Shown here one piece after another: positions 16,599-28,071 of a stretch of DNA of 64,000 nt; positions within the stretch are counted from its first letter, which is position 1; the number at the start of each line of letters is the position of its first letter. The position numbers and the translations under genes were made by a program. Source of the stretch: Mastigocoleus sp. MO_188.B34 (GTDB taxonomy: Bacteria > Cyanobacteriota > Cyanobacteriia > Cyanobacteriales > Nostocaceae); assembly GCF_030065675.1 (NCBI RefSeq), contig NZ_JASJDK010000022.1:1-64000 (forward strand). Reading direction: 5' to 3'. Under the pieces are notes generated by a model, which saw only the letters and a list, made by a program, of their open reading frames with translations, was not told the origin of the DNA and searched no databases.

Positions 16599-17729
16599 AT
16601 GCAATACCGACGTTTTGGGAAAACAAATTTAAATTTTTCCGTGTTTTCCTTGGGAACAATGCGCTGTTTAGCTTCACCTACAAATGTACGGCAAACCTTA
16701 AAACAAGCAGTAGAATTAGGGATAAATCACATAGAAACTGCCTCAAGTTATGGAAAAAGTGAGGAGTATCTTGGTGAAATTATTAACTCAGAGCTTCCCG
16801 TATCCCGCTCCCAAATCTATATCACAACAAAAATACCACCGACCGCAGACGCTGATAAAATGCGTTGGTGGATTGATGAATCTTTCAAACGCCTCAAGTT
16901 AGATTATATAGATTGCCTTGGGATTCATGGGTTAAATACCTGGGAACATTTTGATTGTATCAAGCAGAAAAATGGTTGCATGCAAGCTGTGGAAGAAGCC
17001 ATAGCTGATGGTCGTGTAAAACATATTGGTTTTTCCAGCCATGGCTCCCTAGAAGTAATTATTGCGGCAATAAATACAGGTTTATTTGAATTTGTAAATT
17101 TGCATTATTATTACTTCTTCCAAAGGAATTATCCAGCGATCAAGCTAGCTTTACTTAAGGATATGGGGATATTTATTATTTCTCCTGCGGACAAAGGAGG
17201 ACGCCTTTATACACCACCTCCAGCATTAACAAGTCTTTGCAAGCCTTTTTCACCTTTAGAATTAAATTATAGATTTTTACTTAGCGATCCTCGAATTAGT
17301 ACTTTGAGCGTGGGACCAGCAAATCCTAAAGAGTTGGAAGAACCATTAAAATTTGCCGATCGCACAGAAAAGTTAACTATAGAAGAAATCACTATATTTA
17401 AGAGTTTAGAAAATCACATAAATTCAGTATTAGGTACTGATAAATGTAGTCAGTGTTATGACTGTTTACCCTGTCCGAAAAATATTAATATTCCCGAAGT
17501 GTTACGACTTCGTAATTTGGCAATAGCTTATGATATGACTGAATATGGAAAATATCGCTATCGCATGTTTGAAAATGCGGGTCATTGGTTTCCGGGAATG
17601 AAAGCAAATCGTTGCACTGAATGTGGAGATTGTTTACCCCGGTGTCCAGAAGAATTAGATATTCCGAAATTATTGCAAGATACTCATAATCGTTTAAAAG
17701 GAAAAGAAGGTAGAAGATTGTGGGGGTAA
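16599..17729 (+). CDS. Aldo/keto reductase fused to a 4Fe-4S ferredoxin-type domain
   Basis: 376 residues. Residues 1-270 form an AKR TIM barrel with the tetrad positions Glu46 (usually Asp), Tyr51, Lys78 and His110. Residues 280-360 carry two Cys clusters: Cys283/286/289/292 in CSQCYDCLPCP and Cys339/342/345/349 in CTECGDCLPRCP, the second with the classical CxxCxxCxxxCP spacing. Such fusions are common in bacteria and are thought to pass electrons between iron-sulfur centres and a carbonyl substrate; the physiological substrate is unknown. The Asp-to-Glu change is conservative. A monocistronic gene after a repeat-rich spacer. Confidence 0.88.
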   Translation: MQYRRFGKTNLNFSVFSLGTMRCLASPTNVRQTLKQAVELGINHIETASSYGKSEEYLGEIINSELPVSRSQIYITTKIPPTADADKMRWWIDESFKRLKLDYIDCLGIHGLNTWEHFDCIKQKNGCMQAVEEAIADGRVKHIGFSSHGSLEVIIAAINTGLFEFVNLHYYYFFQRNYPAIKLALLKDMGIFIISPADKGGRLYTPPPALTSLCKPFSPLELNYRFLLSDPRISTLSVGPANPKELEEPLKFADRTEKLTIEEITIFKSLENHINSVLGTDKCSQCYDCLPCPKNINIPEVLRLRNLAIAYDMTEYGKYRYRMFENAGHWFPGMKANRCTECGDCLPRCPEELDIPKLLQDTHNRLKGKEGRRLWG

Positions 17730-17734
17730 GAAGT

Positions 17735-17857
17735 CAAAAGTCATTAGCACCGCGTGCCCGTAAGGACATAAGTCAAAAGTCAAAAGTTAGAATTTCTCAT
17801 TATGACCCTAGTCCCCAGTCGCCAATCTCCAATCCCTAATCCCTAATCCCTAATCCC
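17735..17857. repeat. Mixed short tandem repeats
   Basis: AAGTCAAAAGTCA repeats flank a decayed copy of the dispersed palindrome (GTGCCCGTAAGGACATA). These are followed by four TCCCTAA heptamers ending at the stop codon of the minus-strand receptor gene. Confidence 0.7.
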
Positions 17858-20680
17858 TCAACTAACTTTAAAGGTTTCTACAATTTCCTGTAATTCCTGA
17901 GAAATTTCTACAGTTTCTTGTAGCGATTTACTTACCTGGCGAGAAGATGTACTAGTACGTTCTGAAACGCCGGCAATTTGTTTCATTAATTCACTGACAT
18001 TTTGTGATGTTTGTGCTTGAGAAGTTGTAGCACCAGAGATTGACTGTACTAAAGAATCAATTTGTTGGGAAACTGTTAGAATCTGAGTCAAACTGTATTT
18101 GGCACCTTCAACAATTTTTGTTCCTTCTACAACCTGGGCTGTACCTAATTCCATCGCTTGCGCAAGTTCGCTAGTTTCACGTTGGATATTTTCAACTATT
18201 TTTTCAATTTCTTTAGTTGCATTTGCACTTTTAGCAGCAAGTTCGCCTACTTCCTCAGCGACAACAGCAAAACCTTGACCTTCTCCACCAGCACGGGACG
18301 CTTCAATTCCAGCATTTATTGCTAATAAATTGGTCTGCATAGAAATTTGATTAATTAGTGCTACCGCACGATTAATTTCCTGGGTAGATTCCCCTAAGCG
18401 TTTTACTTTTTTGGCAGTTTCAGCTACCGTTGTACGCAAGCGTAGGATATTTTGTACAGTTAAATCCATTGCCTTGCTACTTTCCGTTGCAGTAGTCTTA
18501 GCACTTCCAGCTACCAAAGCTGCTTCTTGAGCGCTGATAGCGATTTGTTGCATTGATTGACTCATGGTGTCAACTGCATCAAGAGTATGGCTGATTTCTG
18601 TTGCTTGGGTCAGTGCTTCTTCTGCTAGTTCACGAATAGCATTTTCATTAGAACCAATAGCTGTATTTACTTGACTTGCTGATGTTTTAACTTTAGTCAC
18701 AATTGAGCGTAGACTTTCAACAATGGAGTTAAAGAAGTCAGCGACGGTTCCAATTTCTCCATCACTAACATCTGCTCGCACGGTTAAATCACCACTTGCT
18801 GCACCTTCAATGTTGTCAAGAAGTTCTAATAATTGCATTTGCAAGGCTTCTTTCTCCTTGCGTTCTTCTTCAGAAGTTATCTCAGCATTTTTCATTCCTT
18901 GTTCGATCTGTTGGAGTAATTGCGCTTGTTCCAACGCATAACCAACTTGAATCGCTACTTGGGAAAATAAATTAATTTCAATCTCTTCCCATTGACGATA
19001 GGTAGAGCATTGGTGAGCTGCTAACCATCCATAAAGTTGTTTATTAACAAATACCGGTGCAAGTAAATGGGATTTGACATCCAGTTTTTGTAGTTGCTGG
19101 AGATACTCTGGAGAAAAGTCGCTAGCTTCAATATTTTCGACTACTTGTACGCTACCAACTTTAGCTTCTGCTGTAATTTGAATTTGAGTAAATTGACTTT
19201 CCGAAGCTGCTTCCCATTCGTAACTTACAGACTCCGCAATTAATTGAGGAATATTATAATTATCGCAATGATAGAAAATCACTCTATCCAGTTGTAATGC
19301 TTCTCTAGTGTTAGACACAGTTGCTTTTAAAATTTGGTCAACATTCAAAGTTTCGCGAATATTCGCAGCGACATTATTTAGTTGAAGTGCTAATTTTGTC
19401 TCTTTTTCCTGACGAATCACTTGTCGGGTAATTTTGTCAGCCATTCTATTAAAGTTAACAGCTAATTCTCCTACCTCATCAGTTGCAAATACCTCAGCAC
19501 GAGAAGTGCGATCGCCATTTGCATAGTTCTTTGCAGTTTGCTGTAGATTTTTAATTGGTGTAACAATTGACCGTCGTAAAATAAGTGCCCAAATAGCAAT
19601 TAGAGTTAAAGCAAAAAGAACTGTTAATAATTGTATTATCACCGTCCGACCAATTGCTTGGTTCAGAGCATTTTCTGGGGTTCCCCTCACTAAAATCCCC
19701 ACTGGTGACTCTACTCCAAAACTTTTCTGGGGTCCATTAACTCCTTGGATGATTCGATTGGGAATGGCTGTTGCTGCTATCGTGTAGGTCTGGTTACCTA
19801 ACTTAATGCGGTCTGTAAAAGTTTCACCTTCAGGATTTTGTGCTGCTTTTATTAATAAAGATTCACCTTTTGAGGATAATTTTAAATTAGTTGCGGCTCG
19901 ATTGATATTTTCTGATTCACCTTGATTTAAAGAGGAAGCTAAAACAAATTCTCCGGTGGGTAAAATCTGGTAAATTGCACTATAACCCCCCCCCGTTGCT
20001 TCTAAAGTCTTCTTAACAATATCGTCTTTGCCATTAACAACATCTCCAGAAATTAGAACGCCAATTATTGCCCTTGTCGCCCTATCTTTTACTGGTGTTG
20101 CAGTATATCTAATTAAGGCTTTACCTTGATTAAAAGATTCTTTTAATGCCTTGAGAGAAGGTGGCGCTTCTTTTGTTAACTCAGATAGGCTTACAAGACC
20201 AGTAGCTTTAATTTGTTGTCCTGTTTTGATAGCGTCACTAACTAAATTATCTGGGTTAAATTTTTCTCCACTACGTTCGCTATTTGCGTTAAGAACTATT
20301 CTTAAATCTCTACCAACTAAAGTTGCATATTCTATTTCTCTGGCTTTAATCTCATTACGAAGAATTTGCTTGACTTGCGTTCTTAAACCGCCAGTGATAC
20401 CCCTTCCTGATTCATGTATTGATGCTGCATTAATAATTGCTGCATTATCTGACTGTCCCCTAAATCCAAAGCCCATTTGGTTAATTTTAATATTGTAATT
20501 AGTATCGGTGACAGTAATTTCTGACTTTGCTTGCTCGGAAAGTTGATTCCTTAAACTACTACTAATGATTGAAGTTCCAACAACACCAATACCAATAACT
20601 GAAACTAATTCTGAAGCAACTAATGCAACCAGTTGTTTGCGACCAATCGAGAGGTTATAAAATCGCTGTAAAATTGACAT
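17858..20680 (-). CDS. Methyl-accepting chemotaxis protein with GAF domain (second Pix/Tax receptor)
   Basis: About 940 residues from ATG 20680 (MSILQRFYN); a GTG at 20716 would add 12. Layout: a transmembrane helix near the N-terminus, a periplasmic Cache-like sensor, a second helix ([20 protein letters not shown]), HAMP, GAF, a further HAMP-like segment ([20 protein letters not shown]), and the MCP signalling coiled coil with the hairpin tip region [20 protein letters not shown]. The GAF resembles that of PixJ but has neither the DXCF motif nor a cysteine at the canonical bilin site ([20 protein letters not shown]), so it should not bind a bilin covalently. It lies last in the pix operon, about 1.2 kb after the cheA-like gene. 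It may sense a chemical ligand or relay light signals in mixed arrays with PixJ. Confidence 0.9.
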   Translation of the reverse strand: MSILQRFYNLSIGRKQLVALVASELVSVIGIGVVGTSIISSSLRNQLSEQAKSEITVTDTNYNIKINQMGFGFRGQSDNAAIINAASIHESGRGITGGLRTQVKQILRNEIKAREIEYATLVGRDLRIVLNANSERSGEKFNPDNLVSDAIKTGQQIKATGLVSLSELTKEAPPSLKALKESFNQGKALIRYTATPVKDRATRAIIGVLISGDVVNGKDDIVKKTLEATGGGYSAIYQILPTGEFVLASSLNQGESENINRAATNLKLSSKGESLLIKAAQNPEGETFTDRIKLGNQTYTIAATAIPNRIIQGVNGPQKSFGVESPVGILVRGTPENALNQAIGRTVIIQLLTVLFALTLIAIWALILRRSIVTPIKNLQQTAKNYANGDRTSRAEVFATDEVGELAVNFNRMADKITRQVIRQEKETKLALQLNNVAANIRETLNVDQILKATVSNTREALQLDRVIFYHCDNYNIPQLIAESVSYEWEAASESQFTQIQITAEAKVGSVQVVENIEASDFSPEYLQQLQKLDVKSHLLAPVFVNKQLYGWLAAHQCSTYRQWEEIEINLFSQVAIQVGYALEQAQLLQQIEQGMKNAEITSEEERKEKEALQMQLLELLDNIEGAASGDLTVRADVSDGEIGTVADFFNSIVESLRSIVTKVKTSASQVNTAIGSNENAIRELAEEALTQATEISHTLDAVDTMSQSMQQIAISAQEAALVAGSAKTTATESSKAMDLTVQNILRLRTTVAETAKKVKRLGESTQEINRAVALINQISMQTNLLAINAGIEASRAGGEGQGFAVVAEEVGELAAKSANATKEIEKIVENIQRETSELAQAMELGTAQVVEGTKIVEGAKYSLTQILTVSQQIDSLVQSISGATTSQAQTSQNVSELMKQIAGVSERTSTSSRQVSKSLQETVEISQELQEIVETFKVS

Positions 20681-21858
20681 TTTTTGACCACTAAAATTAG
20701 ATGTATGATGTTGCACAATGATTTTTGACTAATTAAAGCTCAAGTATTTTCAAGCCGTTTATTGTTATTATTATTAGGACGAAAAAATATTTTTCTAGTG
20801 TTTTTTGATATTATCAATATATGCGGTATATCGAAAGCGACAGGATTACATTATTCCCATTTACCAAAATAGTTGATAATAGTTAATCACTTCTTAATTA
20901 ACTAATAAAAATATATTTTTCCAATGTGGAAATAAATATATATTTGTTATCATTTTTTCTTATTAGGATGACATTTCAGTAATTTCAATAAGTAAATAAT
21001 TTTGTTATTTGAAAACAAAAATTATTATATTTTTTATACATTAGAATGAATCCACGCATTTCACGTCCGGAAAAGCATTTTCAAATTATTTAGCAAATAA
21101 ATAAATCAATTGAAATATTAAAAGTTAAATATAGGCAATTAATCGAACGCTCAATTAATTCAGGGTATGAAATAATCACTACACATAAAATTAATAATTA
21201 TTATGCTTATGAGATACGTCTTTACTAGCAAATTTCGATATAAACTCTGTTAGAGATTAATCTATCTAAATTTCCAAGCCCAGAAATGTTTATAAGCGTG
21301 CAACCTTGATTCTCTAAAAATAGAAAATGGTATATATTGCTTTATAAACTTACAATAATTTTGCAGAAATATATGTATATCAATTAACTATAGCTCTTAA
21401 TTAACTTACAATATTTCGTTAGTTTGAAAATAATAAATCAACCTGAAAATTACTTTGTAAGTAATTTTTAGCAACCCATTTATAATTAGCCAATCAGATA
21501 ATTTTGCAATAAAATTCAGCAGCAAAATATATAGATCTACTTATTCATAGTATGCTATACTGATACTTGATTGATGTTGCTTCAGCAAAAAATATCCAAA
21601 TTAAACGTAGTAAAAATCGTAATTATTAAAACAAGATGTAAAATCTTAAATCAAAATTTGAAATTCCAATTATCAAAGCGAAATATTGGTTTAACAATCA
21701 ATAAAAGCAATACTTATAAAGCAGCATCATTACAAAATCAAACAATAAAATGCAAACAGAAAATCTTAAAAGCAAATCAAATTAAATACAAAGATAAAAG
21801 GAAAAAGAGAAAATAATTTCCCCTTTCCCTAGTCCTGAGCTAATTTATTCATTATTCA
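20681..21858. other. Long AT-rich spacer inside the Pix cluster
   Basis: About 1.2 kb with no recognisable gene. The plus-strand frame at 21571-21816 is a Lys/Asn/Ile-rich translation of low-complexity AT sequence and is not accepted. The gap suggests that the downstream receptor has its own promoter. Confidence 0.55.
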
Positions 21859-24800
21859 TTACTTTGCAGTTGTACCTGCTACAGGGTAAATTATTTCTTC
21901 TAATGTCTTGAGTAGATCTTGTTCATTGTAAGGTTTAGAAAAATAAGCTACTGCACCAAGTTGCATCGCAAGAAGTTTATGTTTGTTGCTGCTACGAGAA
22001 GTGAGCATTGCAACTGGGATATTTTTTGTTTTAGCATTTGCCTTAATTCGTCCTAAAAAGCCATAACCATCGATTCTTGGCATTTCAATATCACAAATTA
22101 CAGCTTGTACTTCCAATCCAGAATCCAACTTTTCTAAGCCATCTTGACCATCTTTAGCCTGCTCTACAGTATATCCAGCTTTTTCTAGTGTTAAAGCTAA
22201 AAACCGGCGAACATTAATAGAGTCATCAACAATCAAGATTTTACCCTTACGGTTGCGAGATGATTCAGAGGATTTACCTTCACCGGAAAGTAGAAATGCT
22301 GTTTTTAGCTTGGCTGAAGGTAGTTTATTGCTCCTAGAACTGCGATCTTTATTAACAACTCCATAAAGCAGTTCATTGATATTAACTAAGGGTACTACTC
22401 GACCATCACCGAGAATTGTACAGTTACTAAAGCCCTCTGGTAAGTGAATATCTCCTTCCACCTGACGAACAGCAACTTCCATTTCTCCCCACGTGCGATC
22501 CACTTGCATTGCAAGTTGTTGATTTCCACCTTTAACGATTAACACGCTGTTAGCATTGATTGCTGCTGGGGTTTCCAAGTCTGGATTATCGTAGCGTACG
22601 CAGTTAAATCGCAAATATTTACTTAAACGAATCAATGTTAAATTTTTATCTTGCCAATTTAATAATTCATTCGTGCCCGTCACACTAACTTGTTTGTCGT
22701 CCAACAAAAAGATTTCTTCCACTATGTCTGTTGGAAATGCTAACAACATGCGATTACTTTCCACTAACAGTACCCTTGCAACAGAAAGGGTAAATGGTAC
22801 GGAAAGAGTGAAAGTTGTACCCTGTCCGGGTTCGGTATTAACGGTGATATCTCCCCGGATTTGTTTGAGGTTGTTCCGAACAACATCCATCCCAACACCC
22901 CGGCCAGATAGTGAGGTGACTTTCTCACTAGTACTAAACCCTGGTTCAAATATTAGAGATAGGAGTTCTTCTTCTGTCGCTTGCTCTAATAAAGATTTGT
23001 CTAAGCCCATGTCTAGGGCTTTTTGGCGAATTTTACTTAAGTCAATACCACGTCCATCATCTCGCATGGTGATGACTGTACGATTACGGCGATGACAAGC
23101 TTTAATTTCAATTAATCCTGACTCCGGCTTATTATGTGCAGTACGGGTAGCTGGATCTTCAATTCCATGGTCAAAAGCATTTCGCATCAAATGCATCAAT
23201 GGTTCGCCCAAGGACTCTAAAATACTACGTTCAATTAAAGTGTTTGCACCTTCGATTTTTAATTGAACATTTTTGCCATGTTCGACACTCATATCGCGCA
23301 CCGCTCTGGGGAAGCGATCAACAACATCTCCCAAGGGACGCATTCTAATTTGAGTTAATTTTCTTTGTAGCTGTTTGGAAGTTTTATTTAGTTTGCGGGA
23401 AATTTGGTCGGTATCTTCAATGCTTAGCTCAATATCAGTAGCAACTTCCTGCACCTGAACAATAGTTTCCATTACTTCCTGAGAAAGGAAATTTAGCTCA
23501 TTGTAACGATCCATCTCTAAAGCATCAAAACTGCTGTTAATGTTTTGAGCGATCGCATCATCATCCGAGCCGAGCTTGTTATCTTCACCGTTACCACTGT
23601 GAATAACTTCATCATCAGATGAAGAAGTATTGTTAAGTCCTTGACTACCAGGTAAAGTTAGTGGGGAAGTACTCAAAGATGTAGAAGACCCAGTTGCTAT
23701 TTTGTCATATGCCGTACGCAATTGATGGTTCTCACGATCCAAAGTTTGGACTCGTTTATTCAAATTGCGAATTAGCTTACGCAATCTTTCTAATTGCAAA
23801 TTAAGTCCATTACGCTGAATAACGAGTTCCCCAAATAAATCATTTATTTGTTCTAACTGCTTGCTAGGAACGCGAACTGTGTTTTCTGGAGCGTCACTTT
23901 TATTCCCAGCAAAATTATTTTCTGCTTTGTGTTCGATCAGTTTATAGTCTGTAGTGGAAATTTCTTCACGGTTTGCAGCTGCTGAGTGTGTTTCTTCCAC
24001 TACTTCTTCTGCTGCTTCCTGAGCAAAAGCTGCTTCTAGAGCTTCAAAATCAGTAGAAATAATCTCATCTTCTAGCCATGCAGCATCTGCTTGTTGGCTT
24101 GATGCATTGAAAGCAAAATTTTCTTCTTCCTGGGTTTCTGCTTGAGAATTTGTTAATAAATCTTCAATACTAATGTCTATTGCTGTGTTATCTGATTTAT
24201 TATCGTTTGTCGATACCGTGCTATCAACTGGAGGTGTTTCAACTGCTGAATCAATATTCTCAGAGTTAATAACATCAGAACTAATACCTTCTAAATCGAT
24301 ATCAACTGGCAAATTATCAACTTGATTTGTTAAAACTAAGGCTTGCGATCGCCGCCATACTTCCAATGCAGCTTGAGCTAACTTACTTAAATCTCCATCT
24401 CCATCGGTTATTTGAACCCGATTCGCAATGGACTCACATAATTGGGTAAAAGCCGGTAATTCCAGCATTTCTCCCAAACCGCCCAACTCAGCAGCCATTA
24501 CTGTTAGTTCTTCTTTTAAGCCAGATCGCTGGTCGTGACTCAAAATAGATTCTAGACGTTCCAGACTACCCTCAACTTCGGTTTGAAAAAGCAAAGGTAT
24601 AATATTTTGACCTTCTTCCGGCGATAGCATCGTTGAAACATCTTCCGGTGCTGGATCGCCCAAACGTTCATGAAGTTCTTCAAATACTGGATAGCAAAAA
24701 CTTGCTAACCACTGCTCCTCAATCGCATGACCTTCCGAGTGTAAATCTACGATTTGACGTAACCAATCAACGCCAGAGATAAGTAGACTTTGCAACTCAG

Positions 24801-25065
24801 TATCTATATCTAGGGAACTCTTCCGTGTTTTTAATACTTTGAAACAATCTTCAAGACGATGAGCCAAATCGCTCAAGGCGCGGAATCCCATCATTGCTGC
24901 ACCACCCTTAATAGAGTGAGCAGCACGCAGCGCAGCGTTAATTTTTTCTAGAGGAATGTTACTACTGGGGTCTATTTCAAGTAATACAGCCTCCAGAGTA
25001 TTAAGATAATCGGTAGCTTCCTCCAGAAATTGCATCTGGATTTCGAGTTCTTTATCCTGTGACAT
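21859..25065 (-). CDS. pixL: Hybrid CheA-type histidine kinase (PixL-like)
   Basis: 1068 residues. Domains in order: an N-terminal Hpt with phospho-His50 in RAAHSIKGGAAMMGF; a second Hpt-like, acidic linker region (about 160-400); a dimerisation helix pair (VRVPSKQLEQINDLFGELVI onward); a HATPase with N-box NAFDHGIEDP and G-boxes DDGRGID and GRGVGMDVV; a CheW-like domain; and a C-terminal receiver (ILIVDDS, phospho-Asp in VICDIEMP, Lys in SKPY). This is the architecture of the kinase in cyanobacterial Pix and Pil phototaxis systems. Translation starts at ATG 25065 with AAGGA upstream. It should phosphorylate PixG and PixH. Confidence 0.93.
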   Translation of the reverse strand: MSQDKELEIQMQFLEEATDYLNTLEAVLLEIDPSSNIPLEKINAALRAAHSIKGGAAMMGFRALSDLAHRLEDCFKVLKTRKSSLDIDTELQSLLISGVDWLRQIVDLHSEGHAIEEQWLASFCYPVFEELHERLGDPAPEDVSTMLSPEEGQNIIPLLFQTEVEGSLERLESILSHDQRSGLKEELTVMAAELGGLGEMLELPAFTQLCESIANRVQITDGDGDLSKLAQAALEVWRRSQALVLTNQVDNLPVDIDLEGISSDVINSENIDSAVETPPVDSTVSTNDNKSDNTAIDISIEDLLTNSQAETQEEENFAFNASSQQADAAWLEDEIISTDFEALEAAFAQEAAEEVVEETHSAAANREEISTTDYKLIEHKAENNFAGNKSDAPENTVRVPSKQLEQINDLFGELVIQRNGLNLQLERLRKLIRNLNKRVQTLDRENHQLRTAYDKIATGSSTSLSTSPLTLPGSQGLNNTSSSDDEVIHSGNGEDNKLGSDDDAIAQNINSSFDALEMDRYNELNFLSQEVMETIVQVQEVATDIELSIEDTDQISRKLNKTSKQLQRKLTQIRMRPLGDVVDRFPRAVRDMSVEHGKNVQLKIEGANTLIERSILESLGEPLMHLMRNAFDHGIEDPATRTAHNKPESGLIEIKACHRRNRTVITMRDDGRGIDLSKIRQKALDMGLDKSLLEQATEEELLSLIFEPGFSTSEKVTSLSGRGVGMDVVRNNLKQIRGDITVNTEPGQGTTFTLSVPFTLSVARVLLVESNRMLLAFPTDIVEEIFLLDDKQVSVTGTNELLNWQDKNLTLIRLSKYLRFNCVRYDNPDLETPAAINANSVLIVKGGNQQLAMQVDRTWGEMEVAVRQVEGDIHLPEGFSNCTILGDGRVVPLVNINELLYGVVNKDRSSRSNKLPSAKLKTAFLLSGEGKSSESSRNRKGKILIVDDSINVRRFLALTLEKAGYTVEQAKDGQDGLEKLDSGLEVQAVICDIEMPRIDGYGFLGRIKANAKTKNIPVAMLTSRSSNKHKLLAMQLGAVAYFSKPYNEQDLLKTLEEIIYPVAGTTAK

Positions 25066-25189
25066 CGTTGTTGTCCTTAGTCATTATTTATTAATTGGTA
25101 GTCATCAGTCATTAGTCAAGCATTAATCCAACATTGACTGTAGACATACATCGACACAACGGACTGGGAGCATGCAGCAAGACAGCAAT

Positions 25190-28009
25190 TTAATTGACCT
25201 TGAACGTACCAACAGTTTTTTGTAATTTTTGGGAAATTTTCACAGTTTGCTGTAAAGATTGCCTTACTTGATTTGAAGAAGTACTAGTGCGTTCTGAAAC
25301 ACTAGCAATTTGTTTCATCAACTGACTCACAGTTTGAGAAATTTCTACCTGCGATGTAGTTGCTTGAGAAATAGAGTTTACTAAAGAATCAATTTGTTGG
25401 GATACTGTCAAAATCTGATTTAAGCTGTATTTTGCATGTTCGACCACGCGGGTACCTTCTACTACTTGGGCAGTCCCTAATTCCATTGCTTCCGCTAGCT
25501 CGCTAGTCTCACGTTGGATATTTTCGACAATTTGCTCGATTTCTTTGGTCGCACCTGCGCTTCTAGCAGCAAGTTCACCTACTTCCTCCGCGACAACTGC
25601 AAATCCTTGACCTTCCTCTCCAGCTCTTGCGGCTTCGATTCCGGCATTGATTGCCAGTAAATTAGTTTGCATGGAAATTTGGTTAATCAATGCTACCACG
25701 CGGGTAATTTGTTGCATTGATTCACCCAAACGCTTGACTTTTTTTGCTGTATCGCCAACAGTTTGACGCAAATGTACTATGCTTTGTACTGTTAAATCCA
25801 TTGCTTCGCCACTTTGTGTCGCTGTTTGGGAAGCATTTTTTGCCACTGATGCGGCTTCTTGAGCGCTTTGGGCGACCTGTTGCATGGATTGATTCATATT
25901 ATCCACAGCATCCAGAGTATTATTAATCTCTGTTGCTTGGGAAAGTGCTTCCTCTGCTAATTCTCGAATAGCACCTTCATTGGAACCAATAGCTGTATTT
26001 ACTTGGGTTGCAGTATCTTTGACTTGGGTAACAATTTCTCGCAAACTTTCCACAATTGAGTTGAAAAAGTCAGCAACAGTACCAATATCTCCTGGTGTTA
26101 CGTCCGCACGTACTGTTAAGTCACCACTAGCAGCACCTTCTACTTCGCTGAGCAATTCTACTAACTGTAGTTCCAGTTTTTCTTTCTGTTGTCGTTCTTC
26201 TTGGGACTGTGACTCAGCACTAATCTGGCTTCTTTCTAATTTTTCTAGTAGTTTCGCTTGTTCGAGAGCATAACCGGTTTGAACTGCAATTTGCTCAAAT
26301 AAATCAATTTCTGATTTTTCCCAACGGCGCGGGCTTTGACAATGGTGAGCAATTAATAATCCTAACAATTTACTTTCGGTAATGATAGGAGCAACTAAAT
26401 TTGCTCGAACAGCAAATCTTTCCAATGTTTGCACGTAACAATCTGCTTTCTTCAGAGCGGGATCTTCATAAATATCTTCAATTGCTCTGACTCGACCTTG
26501 TTGGTAATTTTTGATTTGGCGTTCTCGAAAACAGGGGTCATCAATTTTTTGTCCGGCGATCGGCACAAATTGGGGATTTACTGATTCAGAGGCTACAGTT
26601 CCATCCCAGGTTTCCGGATTGAAAATATAAACGACTACCCGATCTGTATTTAATGCTTGACGAGTTTCGTCAACTATTGTTTTTAAAATATCTTCGGTTG
26701 TAAGACTTTTACGGGTTTGTAGGACTATATCTGCTAGCAATTTAGCCGTTGTACTGTCAATTTCTTTTTCTTGAATCAGTGTCTGCAATTGTTTTGCCAT
26801 TAAATTGATATTGGCACCCAATACCCCTATTTCATCTTCTCCATTTACTTCCAAGCGAGTATCGAGTTTACCTTCCCCGAGTTTTGCTACTGCTGCTGCT
26901 GCACTGACAATTGGTCGGGTAGCACGCTTAACCAACAAAGTAGATAGAACCGTTACAGCAGTTGACATGAGTATAGTCCCGAGGAGCATTTGCAACCATA
27001 GACTTCTTTGGGGTTCAAATGCTGCTTCCTTATCCCGAGATAGCAATATACTCCATTCCAAACCCGATAGTTTACTTGACGGTATGTAGCTAACAAGTTC
27101 CTTGCGATTGTCCCTTGCTCTATCGGTGATGAGTGTTCCAATTTTTTGAGGATTTACCAGTGATGATATTTCTTTATATTCTGTTGTCAGCTTTTTCCCA
27201 ATTGATTCCTTCTCCGGGCTTAAAAAAATAGTTTGAGAACTATCTACTAAATTATATTCCTGCCCTTGACCGGCATAATTTTTTACAATTTCGTCATTAA
27301 TAGATGCTACGGGCATTTCAGCACGGATAATATAGAGAATTTTCCCTGTAACTGCATCTTTAATTGGTGCGCCAACGTAAATGTTGTAAATACTATTATC
27401 TTTAGATTTTTCTGGTTTGGAGATATGAGTTTTACCAGTTTTACTAATGTATTTAAAATATTCAAAATTACTTTCGTTGCTCAAGTTATTTTTTTGAGAT
27501 TGGTTATTTTTTTGAGATTGGGCAACTACATTTCCTTTGAGATTGAGAATAGCTATATTACTATAAAAACGACTGTTTTCCCGAAATTTATTTAGTAAAC
27601 TACTGGCATTATTTGGATTTCGAAAAGTTGGCAAAGTTGACCAAAGTTGAACTTCTCTAACTCGTTCTGACATAAAAAGATTAACTTTTTCCGCTAATCC
27701 AGTTGCTTTTGTTTCCTGGATTTTATGAATTTTATCTCTAGTTCCTTTATCTGTAATTTTATAAGCAAAAACTCCTAGGCCTAAGATTGGCAAAGTACCA
27801 AAAGCAACTGCTAATATAGTTACTTTTCGTCCCCAACTTATTCCTTGAAAAATATTTCCTGGGCGATTTAAGGAAGATTTATTTTCAACGTTACTATTGG
27901 AAGATATGGCGTTCAATTTTGCTTGAGCCTTCGTCAATTTTCCGGATGAAGTAGATGACACTTCCCGACCTGTATTGCCATTCTTAAGATCGTCAGCTTT
28001 ATCAAACAT
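25190..28009 (-). CDS. pixJ: PixJ-like phototaxis receptor: Cache, HAMP, cyanobacteriochrome-type GAF, MCP
   Basis: 939 residues from ATG 28009, which follows AGGGA by 10 bases; a TTG at 28039 would add ten. Layout: transmembrane helix about 60-82, a Cache-like periplasmic domain about 85-335, a second helix about 336-360, HAMP, GAF about 425-590, a second HAMP-like segment ([20 protein letters not shown]), and the MCP domain with hairpin tip [20 protein letters not shown]. The GAF contains DPCF (491-494, Cys493), the DXCF motif of cyanobacteriochromes, and a second cysteine, Cys524, in [12 protein letters not shown] at the canonical bilin site. It ends with the typical [13 protein letters not shown]. 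The residue after the canonical Cys is Tyr instead of the usual His. By homology it should attach phycocyanobilin or phycoviolobilin and sense short-wavelength light, but spectra cannot be predicted here. Confidence 0.88.
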   Translation of the reverse strand: MFDKADDLKNGNTGREVSSTSSGKLTKAQAKLNAISSNSNVENKSSLNRPGNIFQGISWGRKVTILAVAFGTLPILGLGVFAYKITDKGTRDKIHKIQETKATGLAEKVNLFMSERVREVQLWSTLPTFRNPNNASSLLNKFRENSRFYSNIAILNLKGNVVAQSQKNNQSQKNNLSNESNFEYFKYISKTGKTHISKPEKSKDNSIYNIYVGAPIKDAVTGKILYIIRAEMPVASINDEIVKNYAGQGQEYNLVDSSQTIFLSPEKESIGKKLTTEYKEISSLVNPQKIGTLITDRARDNRKELVSYIPSSKLSGLEWSILLSRDKEAAFEPQRSLWLQMLLGTILMSTAVTVLSTLLVKRATRPIVSAAAAVAKLGEGKLDTRLEVNGEDEIGVLGANINLMAKQLQTLIQEKEIDSTTAKLLADIVLQTRKSLTTEDILKTIVDETRQALNTDRVVVYIFNPETWDGTVASESVNPQFVPIAGQKIDDPCFRERQIKNYQQGRVRAIEDIYEDPALKKADCYVQTLERFAVRANLVAPIITESKLLGLLIAHHCQSPRRWEKSEIDLFEQIAVQTGYALEQAKLLEKLERSQISAESQSQEERQQKEKLELQLVELLSEVEGAASGDLTVRADVTPGDIGTVADFFNSIVESLREIVTQVKDTATQVNTAIGSNEGAIRELAEEALSQATEINNTLDAVDNMNQSMQQVAQSAQEAASVAKNASQTATQSGEAMDLTVQSIVHLRQTVGDTAKKVKRLGESMQQITRVVALINQISMQTNLLAINAGIEAARAGEEGQGFAVVAEEVGELAARSAGATKEIEQIVENIQRETSELAEAMELGTAQVVEGTRVVEHAKYSLNQILTVSQQIDSLVNSISQATTSQVEISQTVSQLMKQIASVSERTSTSSNQVRQSLQQTVKISQKLQKTVGTFKVN

Positions 28010-28071
28010 AAACAGTATTTCCCTGCACTGATGAATCAAGATACTAAAAAATTACTTTTTAGCAATACACC

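Noticed and set aside
21571-21816. 81-codon Lys/Asn-rich open frame
   Set aside because: Low-complexity translation of AT-rich DNA with no start context and no domain-like pattern.
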